From positions 6,646,501-6,710,500 of the forward strand of contig NC_066279.1 of NCBI RefSeq assembly GCF_905404315.1: a DNA stretch of 64,000 bases, given 5' to 3'. The notes beneath the pieces were generated by a model that searched no databases, was not told where the DNA came from, and worked only from the letters and a program-made list of their open reading frames with translations. The position numbers were made by a program, and so were the translations under genes. This document shows, piece after piece, positions 32,997 through 43,849 of this stretch (within the stretch, counting starts at the first letter, position 1; each line of letters begins with the position of its first letter). This stretch comes from Leptidea sinapis (Eukaryota > Arthropoda > Insecta > Lepidoptera > Pieridae).

Positions 32997-33013
32997 AGGT
33001 CAGAGCGTGACCT
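32997..33013. promoter_or_regulatory. Nuclear-receptor-like inverted repeat AGGTCA-n5-TGACCT
   Basis: AAATCAAAGGTCAGAGCGTG continues into ACCTTG: two perfect half-sites inverted with 5-bp spacing, the left preceded by CAA as in HNF4/FTZ-F1-type extended sites. It lies in single-copy DNA. Binding is inferred only. Confidence 0.3.
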
Positions 33014-33168
33014 TGTGCTTGATACTGCTCTTCAGATGTTTCATGATGAGAAATATTTCTTTGTTAAAAAAAAGTCGACTTTTACAGATATCGGAATGCA
33101 CAAACAGAAATATTTATAAAAAGATCGGAATATATTTTTATTTGGTTTGTATCGTTTTTTTTGGTTTT

Positions 33169-33762
33169 AAACCGACTTCCAAAAGGTTATCAATTCAATC
33201 GGTATTTTTTTTTATGTATGTATACCGATTACTCTGCGATTTATGATACGATTTACGTAATTCTTTTGTTTGATGCGAAATAGATGCCATTTGGTCCCAT
33301 TAAAATTTTACATAGTTTGGCCCAGTAGTTTTCATTTTATGAACATTTACATGAAAATTTTCATCTACCTGGATGACATAATTGTTTTCTGTGTACGGCT
33401 TTTTTTTGAGTTTTCATTCAACTTGATAATATATTATTATTAACTGACACTAAAACGTAATAAAGGTACCTACACTCGCCACGCGTGACTTTGAGCGGGA
33501 TAGCTTCGTCTAGAAAAAAAATAACCCAAGCGGACAGATACGCAAGGCCAGACAACCTAAATAAATACAGTAAGTAAGCTGTTTATAATATTAAGTTTTA
33601 TTTTGTTTAGGGCTTGGCACTGACTTAAAACCTATCAATAGGTAGCACATATAAATAATAGTATTTTATTAATATTAAAGGTAAAGGTTTATAGTTGCAT
33701 AAGAGGTGTATTAAATTAAATTTTTAGTTATTTGATACTTTTCAGTTTTTGAAGTCGGTTTT
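33169..33762 (+). repeat. Family H element, longer copy
   Basis: Starts AAACCGACTTCCAAAAGG, AATTCAATCGGTATT and ends TTTTTGAAGTCGGTT, so the short inverse ends match the 5.1 and 59.4 kb copies; the middle (33480-33700) is different sequence. Confidence 0.55.
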
Positions 33763-33779
33763 TTTAAAAGTAGTTTATT

Positions 33780-34190
33780 TTTTTCAGGGTTGCGAATGGG
33801 TTACGTTAAATATTGTTAAAACTTCGCGACAAATTTTGTTTTAAATTCTTTTGGAATTCAGTCATACGTAACGCCGTTCAATTAAAAAAAGGTTATCTGG
33901 CAAACATTTTCAGTATTTAGCACATAGTGTTATAATATCATCTAGAATGGTATGGAACACTTCTTGAGTGCGCACAGCAATATCTATCTTATATGTATAA
34001 GCCATTATCGCCAAAATAGTGAACAATAAAATACAATTAATATTGATAATATATTTAAAAGGACATTTGGTAGTTTCAAATTGATTCTCATATCAAAATA
34101 AACACTTTCATAGCTTCTGTTATTTAAAATAGATAAACTGCGCCGTTCACGCCACATCATTTTATAAATATAAATATTTTTAATAGTTAC
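33780..34190. other. Single-copy AT-rich stretch
   Basis: No exon or repeat recognised. Confidence 0.4.
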
Positions 34191-34246
34191 GACGAAGAAC
34201 AACCGAGTGCGCGATACTGTGGTACGGACCGGCGGCGGGCGAACTC
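34191..34246 (-). other. Candidate non-coding exon (GC-rich, splice-bounded)
   Basis: On the minus strand TTTATTCAG|GAGTTCGCCC opens and GTTCTTCGTC|GTAACT closes a 56-nt GC-rich block inside AT-rich single-copy DNA. It is on the same strand as, and upstream of, the FAM107 coding exons. It could be a 5' UTR exon or part of a promoter. The splice-site match is only moderate. Confidence 0.22.
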
Positions 34247-34845
34247 CTGAATAAATTTAAATCAAATTTGCAATATTAACAAGGGATCGTGACAACATAA
34301 AGGCTACGTGTTCTCATACGACGTCACGGGTAGCAGCTTATATTATAAATTTTGAATTAGTTGACAAACTATGTACAAATTAGTTTTCCTGCAAAGTGTA
34401 CGGGAGCTAGCTCAAAGGTTTACTAAAGTAATTATTATGTAGTTGTTATATGATAATGATAATTTGTAATATTATTTCATTACTATAGAGAAATTAAAAG
34501 GTAAAGGTAAAGTCATATTATGATAATATCATTTATGATAATTATTATCTTTTTGTTATCTTTTGCACTGATATTATCCACATAATCCAATGTTAGTCTT
34601 GAGCAAAACATTGATTAAAATCGTTGTTACTACATAATTGAAAAACTATATAGCGTTAAATAAATAAAAAGCGGTTATGTTTGTATAGAATTAAATTCTT
34701 ACTCACATAATGTCTTCATAAATATACATTTAATGTTAAAATATTCTAGTTTTATATATTGTTTCACATCTTATAGACAGTTTACTATTGAGGTTGATAA
34801 GAGTAAGTGCATAGTGCCAACATAACTGTGTTATACGATTTTTAT

Positions 34846-34980
34846 TAGCTTCACCTGTATGTTTGTATGTTTGTAACCGACTTCTTTGGGCGCGATTTTG
34901 ACCCACTTTAAACGGCTAGATTTCGTTCAAACTTTGTAGATTTATCGAGGACCGATGACATTACACTAATTTGATAACAA
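34846..34980 (+). repeat. Family G block
   Basis: TTAGCTTCACCTGTATGTTT, GTAACCGACTTCTTTGGGCG, AACGGCTAGATTTCGTTC and ATCGAGGACCGATGACA. It precedes the palindrome at 34981 as it does at 39262. Confidence 0.75.
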
Positions 34981-35386
34981 AATAATAGTTTAAAAAAACT
35001 AAAAAACACGCTTTTTATAGAAAACCGAACTAAAAAATAGAAAATATATTTTAATAAATTTAAATTAAGAATAGTGTTTAAAATTTCAATAAATATAAAT
35101 TAATAATAGTGTGAATAAAAAAAATATATAAAAAAAAGCGTGGGGTGCTTTTTAAGATATTATCAAAATGATAATCACTCTACTCATATCTGTCAATAAA
35201 ATATTTATAACTATTGACACCATGCACCCCACGCTTTTTTTTTTATATATTTTTTTTTATTCACACTATTATTAATTTATATTTATTGAAATTTTAAACA
35301 CTATTCTTAATTTAAATTTATTTTCTATTTTTTAGTTCGGTTTTCTATAAAAAGCGTGTTTTTTAGTTTTTTTAAACTATTATTTA
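34981..35386. repeat. Large palindrome, arms about 165 bp, loop about 75 bp
   Basis: 34982-35148 and 35224-35386 are inverse copies matching at almost every base, apart from one 10-nt indel and A-run lengths. The innermost stem is GCGTGGGGTGC / GCACCCCACGC. The loop has its own small ATTATCAAAATGATAAT hairpin. Near-identity of the arms implies recent formation or ongoing homogenisation. Confidence 0.92.
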
Positions 35387-35393
35387 TTTAAAC

Positions 35394-36124
35394 ATTTAAT
35401 TACTGACCAAGTCTTGTTTTAAAAAAATGTTATCTCACTTTGCCTTACAGCCATTTCTCATTCCATTCATGCCAAGGAATACGATGGTGCAACACATTTG
35501 ACAGTATATGTTAAAGTCAGCGTTATTGTTAACGTTAAATTTAACTTTAACAGCTAAATGCAACCTTTAGTGTCATTTTAATCTGTTGCTCACAAACAAA
35601 AAAAGATATTCCGAAATCCAACCGAGCGAATCTTGGGCGCCGGCTCTCATCAAATATATTAACATAATTCGACACATAAGCGTGTTTTCCATAAACATTG
35701 AGACAATTGATTGACGCAACACAAACTGACCCCTGACCTATGGATATTTTTAGATCCATCCAACCTTATTGCTTGCACAAGGTCACTCCCGTGATCATTT
35801 ACTGAAAACAACTGACGTCATTATGTTGTTCGAAGGCTAGGCTGCTAATGCCGTTAATCTTGTAAAGAGCATTTTACATCATTGATATCTATACCTAGTT
35901 TTTGTATGCATTACACATACAAGCTAATCATTTCTAATTATACTTTTTTTTAGACAATGGAATAGTGAATAACATTATGGACATCCCATCAATATATTTA
36001 CAAAACATATTAACTTCCTTACCAGCATACGTACTTCGATTTCAGTTTTTTGTATAAATCAAGACATAAGTTGCTTTAGATTTACGTCTTATTGTTTTGT
36101 GTGCTCATCGTATATTGAGCATAC
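35394..36124. other. Single-copy stretch
   Basis: No exon recognised; the minus frame at 35547-35759 has no family match. Confidence 0.4.
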
Positions 36125-36125
36125 T

Positions 36126-36428
36126 AACAGTGGGAGGCTCCTTTGCACAGGATGCCGGCTAGATTATCGGTACCACAACGGCGCCTATTTCTGCCGTGAA
36201 GCAGTTTTGTGTAAGCATTATTGTGTTGCAGTTTAAAGGGCACTGTTGCTAGTGAAATTACTGGGCAAATGAGAATTAACATCTTATGTCTCAAGGTGAC
36301 GAGCGCAATTGTAGTGCCGCTCAGAAATTTTGCGCTTTTCAAGAATCCTGGGCGGCACTGCATTGTAATGGGCAGGGCGTATCAATTAACATCAGCTAAA
36401 CGTCCTGCTGGTCTCGTCCCTTATTTAC
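36126..36428 (+). repeat. SINE-like family A, nearly full-length copy
   Basis: AACAGTGGGAGGCTCCTTTG to GGTCTCGTCCCTTATTTACAG; the poly(A) is replaced by ACAGAATGATG. Confidence 0.92.
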
Positions 36429-36829
36429 AGAATGATGTAGAATCGTCATAGTCACTCTTTATGATACTAATATTATTCAGTACCGGTATCTTCTAGATAT
36501 ACCTAATTCTCTGTGCATAAGCGACATTAAAAATCTTTGTATCTAAGTCTCGCTGATTGAGAAATGTTTTATTCTAGATTCAATATTCACCGGTTGAAGC
36601 TCTTATTAATTGATATGCCAATCAAGTTTCTCTTTAAATAATTTACCGATAGATGGACATGTGCATAACCTACATAGTATGCGATATTTTGCTTAGTTAA
36701 GTTCAAATAGCAAAACGCATACATCGAATAATAATCTGTGCCATATGATGGATGTATTTGATCATTTGAATTTAGATTCAATAGCAGAGAAGGAAATTGC
36801 TGTAATTTTTCTATAGATGAATAAACATA

Positions 36830-37402
36830 CAAATGATTTATGTTTTCTTTAGTGTTAATTCCGCAAATATTTGTTTTTAAAACAATTCGACACGTGTTTC
36901 GCCTCTACACGAGGCATCCTCAGGACGTGTTGTCTCGCCAAAATCTGGCACGAGACTGCTTTGCCAATATTTGCTTTTAAAACAATTCGACACGTGTTTC
37001 GGGAGTCTCGTGCCAAATTTTGGCGAGACATCACGTCCTGAGGATGCCTCGTGTAGAGGCGAAACACGTGTCGAAATGTTTTTTTTTTACATATATTTAT
37101 TAATAAAAAACAAATTTTACATTGCGGTTTCAAAGCAATAAAAACCACTGAGGTTTGTACAATTGCTAAATTAAGTCTGCACCAACAGAGTTAAATTAAT
37201 AAAAGAAAAAAATCGTTCACAATTACTTAGCTACACATTATAATTATACAAATAAAAGTAAAAGTACTTGATACAATTAATAGTTAAGCACGATAAGTTG
37301 ATCGGTGGTCAGTCAAGTCTTAAAAAGTATTTTTTTAAATTCTGTTTTAAGTCTTATAAAATATTGGCGGAATTAACACTAAAGTAAACTTAAATCATTT
37401 GT
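36830..37402. mobile_element. Family D foldback element, 573 bp
   Basis: Left end ACAAATGATTTATGTTTTC and right end (37364-37402) finishing TTAAATCATTTGT are inverse. Inside, 36865-37075 holds two head-to-head copies of the ACACGTGTTTCGCCTCTACACG block. The rest (37080-37360) is AT-rich and specific to this copy. Confidence 0.75.
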
Positions 37403-37599
37403 ATAATTATGGATTTCCGCAAAGTAACGCCTAATTCATTAAATTTACAAATTAAATTATTCAATCTATTATGAGACATTATAAATTTAATAATCAAGGT
37501 GTGAGAATGGGTGGGACTGCGAACTTATCTACCTCACACTGATGGCTTCCCATATAGGCCCTAGCTAATGCTAGGAATATTTACGTATTTAATAGGTAC

Positions 37600-38036
37600 G
37601 TGAGAGTTTTATTATTTTATGATCAAACTTTTTATGTATAGTTACAACGTAATTGAGATACGATCACTGCGTAGTATCTGTGGGTTGAGACTGATTGAGA
37701 GAATTATGAATGCAGTAATACGAGCGGGCTGTGGTCTGAAAGAATATGTTGTGACAAAGATTGAGAAAGGAATGCTGAAATGGTTTGGACACTTGCAGTG
37801 AATGAATGAAGAAGGAATGACTAATCAAATATATGAGGCAATTGAGTGTGTGTGCCTCGACCAAATTGGAGAAAGGTACAAGTTTTGAAAAAACGAAAGG
37901 TCGTCCAAAGCACCCTGAGCGATCTTGTATAAAAAGAGCAATGAATGTAGAGGAAACGCGTGAGGCTTGTAAGGATAGAAGCAAGTGGTATTCTGTTGTC
38001 TCTGACTACGACGGGAAAAAGGCGTGATTGTATGTA
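37600..38036 (+). pseudogene. Non-LTR retrotransposon ORF2 C-terminal remnant
   Basis: Frames read SLRSICGLRLIERIMN, GCGLKEYVVTKIEKGMLKWF, GHLQ then a stop, and in other frames TKGRPKHPE and CKDRSKWYSVV. The pattern RSICG...GMLRWFGH...CKDRSKWRSVVSAY is a common insect LINE C-terminus. Several stops and shifts. Confidence 0.75.
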
Positions 38037-38140
38037 TGTACATTTTGGTATAATTAATGTAGATTTTGGTTGTATTTGGAAGAAATATCCTTTAGAAACA
38101 CTGGTATATTACTGTAACTGGTAAAATTAAAAATTTACTT

Positions 38141-38240
38141 TACACAAATAAAATTTGAAAAACAAAATTTTATGAACGATCCGCGTTCCGTGCCGGTGCT
38201 CTAACCAACTGAGCTAACCGTTCGAGTAACGTATCGTCAT
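38141..38240 (-). repeat. tRNA-derived SINE (family T) with deleted T arm
   Basis: The minus strand reads ACTCGAACGGTTAGCTCAGT, TGGTTAGAGCACCGGCACGG, AACGCGGATCGTTCATAAAA; compared with 52404-52477 the GCCGGAGGTC...B box part is missing. Confidence 0.8.
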
Positions 38241-38462
38241 AAAATCTTGTATGCTTTGTTCAACTCTCAAAATTACTTTATTAGTTGAACAACGTGTATT
38301 GCATATAGCAATGGCTATAGTATGAGAGCATGCACAGATTAAGTATTATATTTATGTGTAACTTATGACTACATACATAGCCAGTCTGTTGTTAAAAGAT
38401 ACGATGAATTAAGGACGTTGATTCTGTATAATACTCTGTGTCCTCTATTTCTTGCTATTTTT

Positions 38463-38725
38463 ATGTTTATTTTTATGGAATAGGAGGACAAACGAGCGTA
38501 CGGGTCACCTGGCGTTAAGTGATCACCGCCGCCCACATTCTCTTGCAATACCAGAGGAATCACAAGAGCGTTGCCGGCCTATAAGGAAGGTGTACGCGCT
38601 TTTTTTGAAGGTACCCATGTCGTATCGTCCCGCGCACAAGGAAGCTCATTCCACAACTTTGTAGTACGAGGCAGAAAGGTCCTTGAAAACCGCACTGTGG
38701 AGGACCGCCACACATCCAAAAAGTA
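38463..38725 (-). repeat. CR1/Jockey-like LINE 3' end (family C)
   Basis: TTTTTATGGAATAGGAGGAC to GGAGGACCGCCACACATCCA, the inverse of the 16.6 and 63.7 kb copies; the frame retains the FLPRTTKLWNE-type text with a stop. Confidence 0.85.
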
Positions 38726-38729
38726 TGTT

Positions 38730-39255
38730 TAATGCTTTTAATTAACCCACTAAAATCTTTTGAATAACGTGAAAAAAGAATTGTTGCGCTGCGATAGTGA
38801 TTTGCCATGATTTATGCCAACGAGAATTAACCGATTGTATATTTATCTAATCAGTTTCATACCTAATACAGCCTCTAAATATTTAAAATAATATTTAATA
38901 TTAACATTGCTATATAGACAAGCAAGCAAAAAAAATTCATTAATATTTGTATTAATCATAGTTTTTGTAAATTTTTGTAAGATTTTTCATTCTTTGGAAA
39001 CAAAACAGAAATACCAACAAAAAAGCAAAATCTTTACATTAAAAACTAATGTATTTAACGTGATTTTCACACATACTTTAACCGTCGCGTCATAATATGA
39101 GTCATACAAGTTACAACATAGTGAATTGTAATTGTTTATAGTTTACACCGCAATAATCTCCTACATAAAACTTCATTATAGTTTAAAGTACTTACATACG
39201 AGAAGCGGAAATTTCAATCCGTGATACATAAGACAAACTCAAAGAATATTTATGT
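38730..39255. other. Single-copy AT-rich stretch
   Basis: Nothing identified. Confidence 0.4.
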
Positions 39256-39261
39256 TTTTAT

Positions 39262-39655
39262 ACGCTTTATATTAGCTTCACCTGTATGTTTGTATGTATG
39301 TTTGTAACCGACTTCTTTGGGCGCGATTTTGACCCACTTTAAACGGCTAGATTTCGTTCAAACTTTGTAGATTTACCGAGGACCGATGACATTACACTAA
39401 TTTGACTAAAAAATGAAAAATAAATAATAGTTAAAAAAAACTAAAAAGCACGCTTTATATAAAATTCAACTAAAAAATAGAAAATAAATTTAAATTGAAA
39501 ACAGTGTAAAAAAAAAAATAAGTATTTTATTGTAATAAAAGCGTGGGGTGCTTTTTAAGATATTATTAAAATAATAATTCTTCTACACCCCACGCTTTTT
39601 TTACAATAAAATATAATAATTTTTTACACTATTTTCAATTTAAATTTATTAAACT
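39262..39655 (+). repeat. Family G block followed by a smaller palindrome
   Basis: AGCTTCACCTGTATG to GACCGATGACATTACAC as at 34.8 kb, then a palindrome (about 39482-39650) with stem AAATTTAAATTGAAAACAGT... and the same inner GCGTGGGGTG / CACCCCACGC. It is the more diverged relative of 34981-35386. Confidence 0.85.
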
Positions 39656-39820
39656 TTTATCATCGCGGAATTTTAACATTGTAATTATTATGACGGGTAC
39701 CCCGTGTTCTTAGTTCCGCCGTGACCACGATTCATGCAATTGGATCAAAATATCGGCATCAAATGTATAAAATATATATCGTGAGTTAATAATTACAATA
39801 TTTATTTATTTTTATTTTTG

Positions 39821-39880
39821 TTAGTACGGGCTATGCCTAGTTTGGGCAAGATAATTTGTGTAAAAGTGCGTCATTATTAT
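39821..39880 (+). repeat. tRNA-derived SINE (family S) 3' fragment
   Basis: GTACGGGCTATGCCTAGTTT, GGGCAAGATAATTTGTGTAA; no head. Confidence 0.7.
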
Positions 39881-40152
39881 AGTGAACTACAAGAATTTTC
39901 AATTTGGAACATTATCTTTTTTGTCGATAAACCGATTTAAATACATAATCTGAGATAACTCACGCTTATATCTGTGAAAACCACCGCCAAACCCAAAAAG
40001 ACAAAGAGAAAAATCATCTGAACATCGTTGATAACAACTAAGTAGTTCTACAATTATTTTAAGTGTCAAATGATAATAGATTTTCTCAAATACCTTTCAT
40101 ATTCAGACAACGAACAGTTAAATTAATACCTACTATAAGAACTCATTGGCAA

Positions 40153-40400
40153 CTAGCTGCTGCCCGCGACGTTGTCTCTGTGTGTGGACGTTATAAAGCA
40201 ATAAAAATATCGTGACTGCATCTAGCGGCACCACAAGATGTAGCCTATATGTTATGCCGACCAATATTCATGCCCAATTTAAGTTAAATCTAATCAGCAG
40301 TGTGTACGTTTTCCTCGGACGTACAGAAAAGACAAAATTTCAAAAAAAAAACTTTTTGGGTTCGGTATAATCAGGTAGTTCGTACACAGATTGACAGAAC
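40153..40400 (-). mobile_element. Helitron-like element, 3' end clear, 5' end unclear
   Basis: On the minus strand it ends CGTCGCGGGCAGCAGCTAG|T. The 5' limit is not identified. Confidence 0.55.
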
Positions 40401-40771
40401 AGATTGATACAATCACCCCGTAGGGACCTATAGGTATGTTATCTAATATGTTACGTAAAGATCGAATTCCAAACGATGAATCAATTTAAGGTAACACATG
40501 GGTTTTAAAAAGTACAAGTCAAGGTGACGCTAAATTAAAATAAATCTTCACAATATTATGCACATTTCTTTCATAATCTAGATTCTAGAACAACAATCAA
40601 CTCTTTACTCTCTAAATAGGTACAATGTAAACGAAACACGCCGTGATTTTTCATTTCTTAACAGCAAAGCAAGTATTTTCATAACTATTTTCTCGATTTA
40701 CATTGCGACCTACATCTATCTCTACAAAATCATCCATCGGCATATAATTTACAAGACAATCTTATTCTACA

Positions 40772-41159
40772 CTAGCTGCCCGGGCAGATTTCGTTCTGTC
40801 AAAAGTCAATAGTAAAAAAAAATGATGAAATTTAGTACAGAGATAAGGACATAAGGCAAATTTTTGTCGCGAATAAAAGGCTTGGCGGGGTTGAAATAGG
40901 GGATGGAAATGTGTATGAAAGTTCGTCATTATCGAAGATATCACCATGAAACTTTTAAATACTTGTTCTAGCGTTTTTAAAATTTACACCTGTGTTGGGT
41001 GAAAAGGCGGATGAAAGTCCTATAGTTGGTAGCTTATAAAAATGTTTTAACAACAGCAGTTTGTTGTGTATTATTTGCAAACTAAGTATATAAAAAAATA
41101 AAAAAGTAAGTTGCACAAAGTAACTATTACACGCGCACGAAGTCGTGGGTAAAAGCTAG
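40772..41159 (+). mobile_element. Helitron-like composite with outward-facing 3' ends
   Basis: The left edge 40772-40810 is a minus-strand 3' end (CTAGCTGCCCGGGCAGATTT). The remainder is a plus-strand copy (TGGTAGCTTATAAAAATG) ending GCACGAAGTCGTGGGTAAAAGCTAG at 41159. Confidence 0.65.
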
Positions 41160-41905
41160 AACTTTATAAACGTGATCATACTCATTCTAATACTCTATGG
41201 TCGGTACCGCCGTAACCGCTAAGTCTATGCATTTTAAATCTGTAATATCTTCGAAAATATTCATTTAAATTACATGCTGTAAAGGGCCATATTGATCTAT
41301 ATTAAATGCACAACGTATTTAATGTACTTAATTGGATAAGGATTAATGCTGTATTGCTTAAAATCGCTACGTAAACAAGCCATTATTTCTCGTAAAAAGT
41401 AAAGGATAAAAATTGGGTTATTCCTCAGACATATACCAATGGGAACTTTTTTGTAGTCTTAGAGATCTAAGCATACATAGGAACATGCATAAAATACATA
41501 CATACATATACATACATGAATACACAGGGAAGCGACTTTGTTTTATATAGTATTGTTATATAGTAGTGATAATGTGCCGGTTATGTACCGTATAGTAGTT
41601 ATTAATTAGCATAATGTTAATTAAATTAAATTATTATCATTAATTTGAATATCCTTTTCATTAAGTTTAACACGTTCTCTTTATTTACCGGGGCGCTATT
41701 GAAAATCTAGCTCAATAATATCTTATGTAAGCAATATGCTAATGATACTATGGAAGCTGCATCTACTTGAATTATTTGAAGCCTTATTATACAGCCTTTA
41801 TATTAATGAAGCTTATAAACTGATAACATTTTCGTATTTCATTTCATTTATTCATTAATAATTATGATTACAAACATTGCTTTTTGATGCCTAATATAAT
41901 TATAT
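41160..41905. other. Single-copy AT-rich stretch
   Basis: Only a short ATACATACATACATATACATAC run near 41495; no exon. Confidence 0.45.
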
Positions 41906-41908
41906 TTT

Positions 41909-42187
41909 ACCAGTGCGAGGATCCTTTGCACAGGATGCCGGCTAGATTATGGGTACCACAACGGCGCCTATTTCTGCCGTAAGGCAGTAATGTGTAAACA
42001 TTATTGTATTTCGGTCTGAAGGGCAAACGACTTAATATCTTATGTCTCAAGGAGACGAGCGCAATTGTGGTGCCGATCAGAATTTTTGGGATATCCAAGA
42101 ATCCTGAGCGGTACTACATTGTAATGGGCAGGGCAATTACCATCAGATCAACCTCCTGCTCGTCTCGTCCCTTATTGTCACAAAAAA
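41909..42187 (+). repeat. SINE-like family A copy with central deletion
   Basis: ACCAGTGCGAGGATCCTTTG to CTCGTCCCTTATTGTCACAAAAAAA; GGCGCCGTAGCTAGTGAAATTACT is deleted after CTGAAGGGCAAACGAC. Confidence 0.9.
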
Positions 42188-42545
42188 ATATGACATTCAA
42201 CAAATACATTGAATTTAAAACACATGTAATTGCAACTAACGCTCTTTGATAAAAGTGAATATTTATTGCCTTAGCGAGCGATTGCTTCGTACTCGTATCA
42301 CATAATATTACTCCCATTTGCGATCGAGAAACATTAATGATATGCGTCCTAAATTCTCGATAAGTGAGCCGGTTTCAATTGAACGTTACACAAGATATCA
42401 AGGTGATGTGGAATTACATATTAATATTATCTAAGTCTAACCTGATACTACGGATGTTATGTACAAGTCTTCGGTGCTTTATGTGTACTACAATGCGAAA
42501 AATCACCTACTTGATTGTACAGTAACAACTGTTCGTTGATTTATA

Positions 42546-42676
42546 CCCCCTTATTCATAATAGTCTGCTAACTTAAAGCATTGCTAATTCGCACTCTGTC
42601 TTCTTCTATTGACCTAAGTCAGAATGAGAAAAAACACTCTTTAGCAGCTGTTAGCGGACCATTATGAATAAGGGGG
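42546..42676. mobile_element. 131-bp MITE, second copy of 26383 family
   Basis: CCCCCTTATTCATAATAGTC and the inverse CATTATGAATAAGGGGG at the right. No clear target duplication here, unlike the first copy. Confidence 0.78.
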
Positions 42677-42784
42677 AAGTTTAACATTTTTAGGCAGAAA
42701 TATTAATTTGTTATTATGCAAAGGTGAAATTTATTGGTCTAGAATTGGTATAAACAATTTGCCTGCACATTTCAGCAAAGTTTT

Positions 42785-42905
42785 AATTCAGTATTCTATA
42801 CAAATAAGAGATTCAACTGTGTATTGACTCGCGCGATATCTCTAGAACCATAAGGGATAGACTTTTTCCCGAATAGAGGTCGATTTATTCGTATCACAAA
42901 AGTTC
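42785..42905 (+). mobile_element. Helitron-like 5' fragment
   Basis: AAATAAGAGATTCAACTGTG, GCGATATCTCTAGAACCATA and AAGGGATAGAC parallel the start of 7387-7587. Confidence 0.5.
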
Positions 42906-42929
42906 TTTCACATCACAAAAGATTTCAAA

Positions 42930-43470
42930 TAGGCACTAATATTTCATCTTAGTCTCTTTGGCTGAGATTTATAGAGTACTTAGACTTTGCCCAGTCTTTA
43001 CTTGTGTAAAACTTAGCTGAGTGTAGCATAATCTTTTATTTCGTTTTTATGGTCTTTTGTCAGAAATTCGACTGAAATTATGCTAAGACAGCTCAATGCA
43101 AAAGTCAAGTTCGCGTTTTTTTTTAGGATAGTAAGGTACGAGACGAGCAGGACGTTCAAGTGACACTTTGAGACAGTATAAGATGTTAAGTCTCATTAGC
43201 CCAGTAATTTCACTAGCTACGGCGTCCTTTAGACCAAAACACAGTAATGCTTACATATTACTGCTTCACGGCAGAAATTGGCGCCGTTGTGGTACCCATA
43301 ATCTAGCCGGCAACCTGTGCAAAGTAGCCCCCCGCTGGTTTTATCACACTCGGCTAAGTTTTAAGTAAGTTAAGTCTGAGCATAATCTAAGTACTCTATA
43401 AATCTCAGAGCAAAGTCTCAATTTACTATAGATCTCAGCCAAAGAGACTAAGATGAAATATTAGTGCCTA
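42930..43470. mobile_element. 541-bp MITE, about 40-bp TIRs, host of a nested SINE
   Basis: TAGGCACTAATATTTCATCT...GCTGAGAT at 42930-42968 and its inverse at 43431-43470. The ends read TA|GGCACT...AGTGCC|TA, so a TA target is possible. The middle contains a family A copy at 43137-43341. A relic of the same MITE is at 59625-59770. Confidence 0.8.
43137..43341 (-). repeat. SINE-like family A copy nested in the 42930 MITE
   Basis: GTACGAGACGAGCAGGACGTTC jumps to ACTTTGAGACAGTATAAGAT, losing the GCCGC stem, then normal to AGTAGCCCCCCGCTGG. It must be younger than the MITE copy it interrupts. Confidence 0.88.
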
Positions 43471-43514
43471 CTTGCAATGCATGCGAGTCTGAGTATGATT
43501 AGAGTCTATGTATG

Positions 43515-43842
43515 ATTCCTGCCGCCGAATTCCACCTTCGCACGACACGCCACAAGTTAGGATATCATCCGCAACATCTGGATGTGTGGCGGTCCTCCAC
43601 CGTGCGATTTTCAAGGTGCTCTCTTCCACGTACTAAAAAGCTGTTGAATGAGCATCCTTGTGCGGTGTTTCCGGGATGATACGACATGGGTACCTTAAAA
43701 AAAAGCGCGTACACCTTCCTTAAAGGCCAAAATGCTCCTGTGATTCCTCAGGTGTTGGAAGAGAATGTGGGCGGCGGTGATCACTTAACACCAGGTGACT
43801 ATGGAATAGGAAGTTTGTCCTCCTATTCCATAAAAAGAAAAG
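43515..43842 (+). repeat. CR1/Jockey-like LINE 3' end (family C)
   Basis: ATTCCTGCCGCCGAATTCCA to TTTGTCCTCCTATTCCATAA, with TGGATGTGTGGCGGTCC and GATCACTTAACACCAGGTGA. Small lesions break the frame. Confidence 0.85.
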
Positions 43843-43849
43843 TCTTAGT

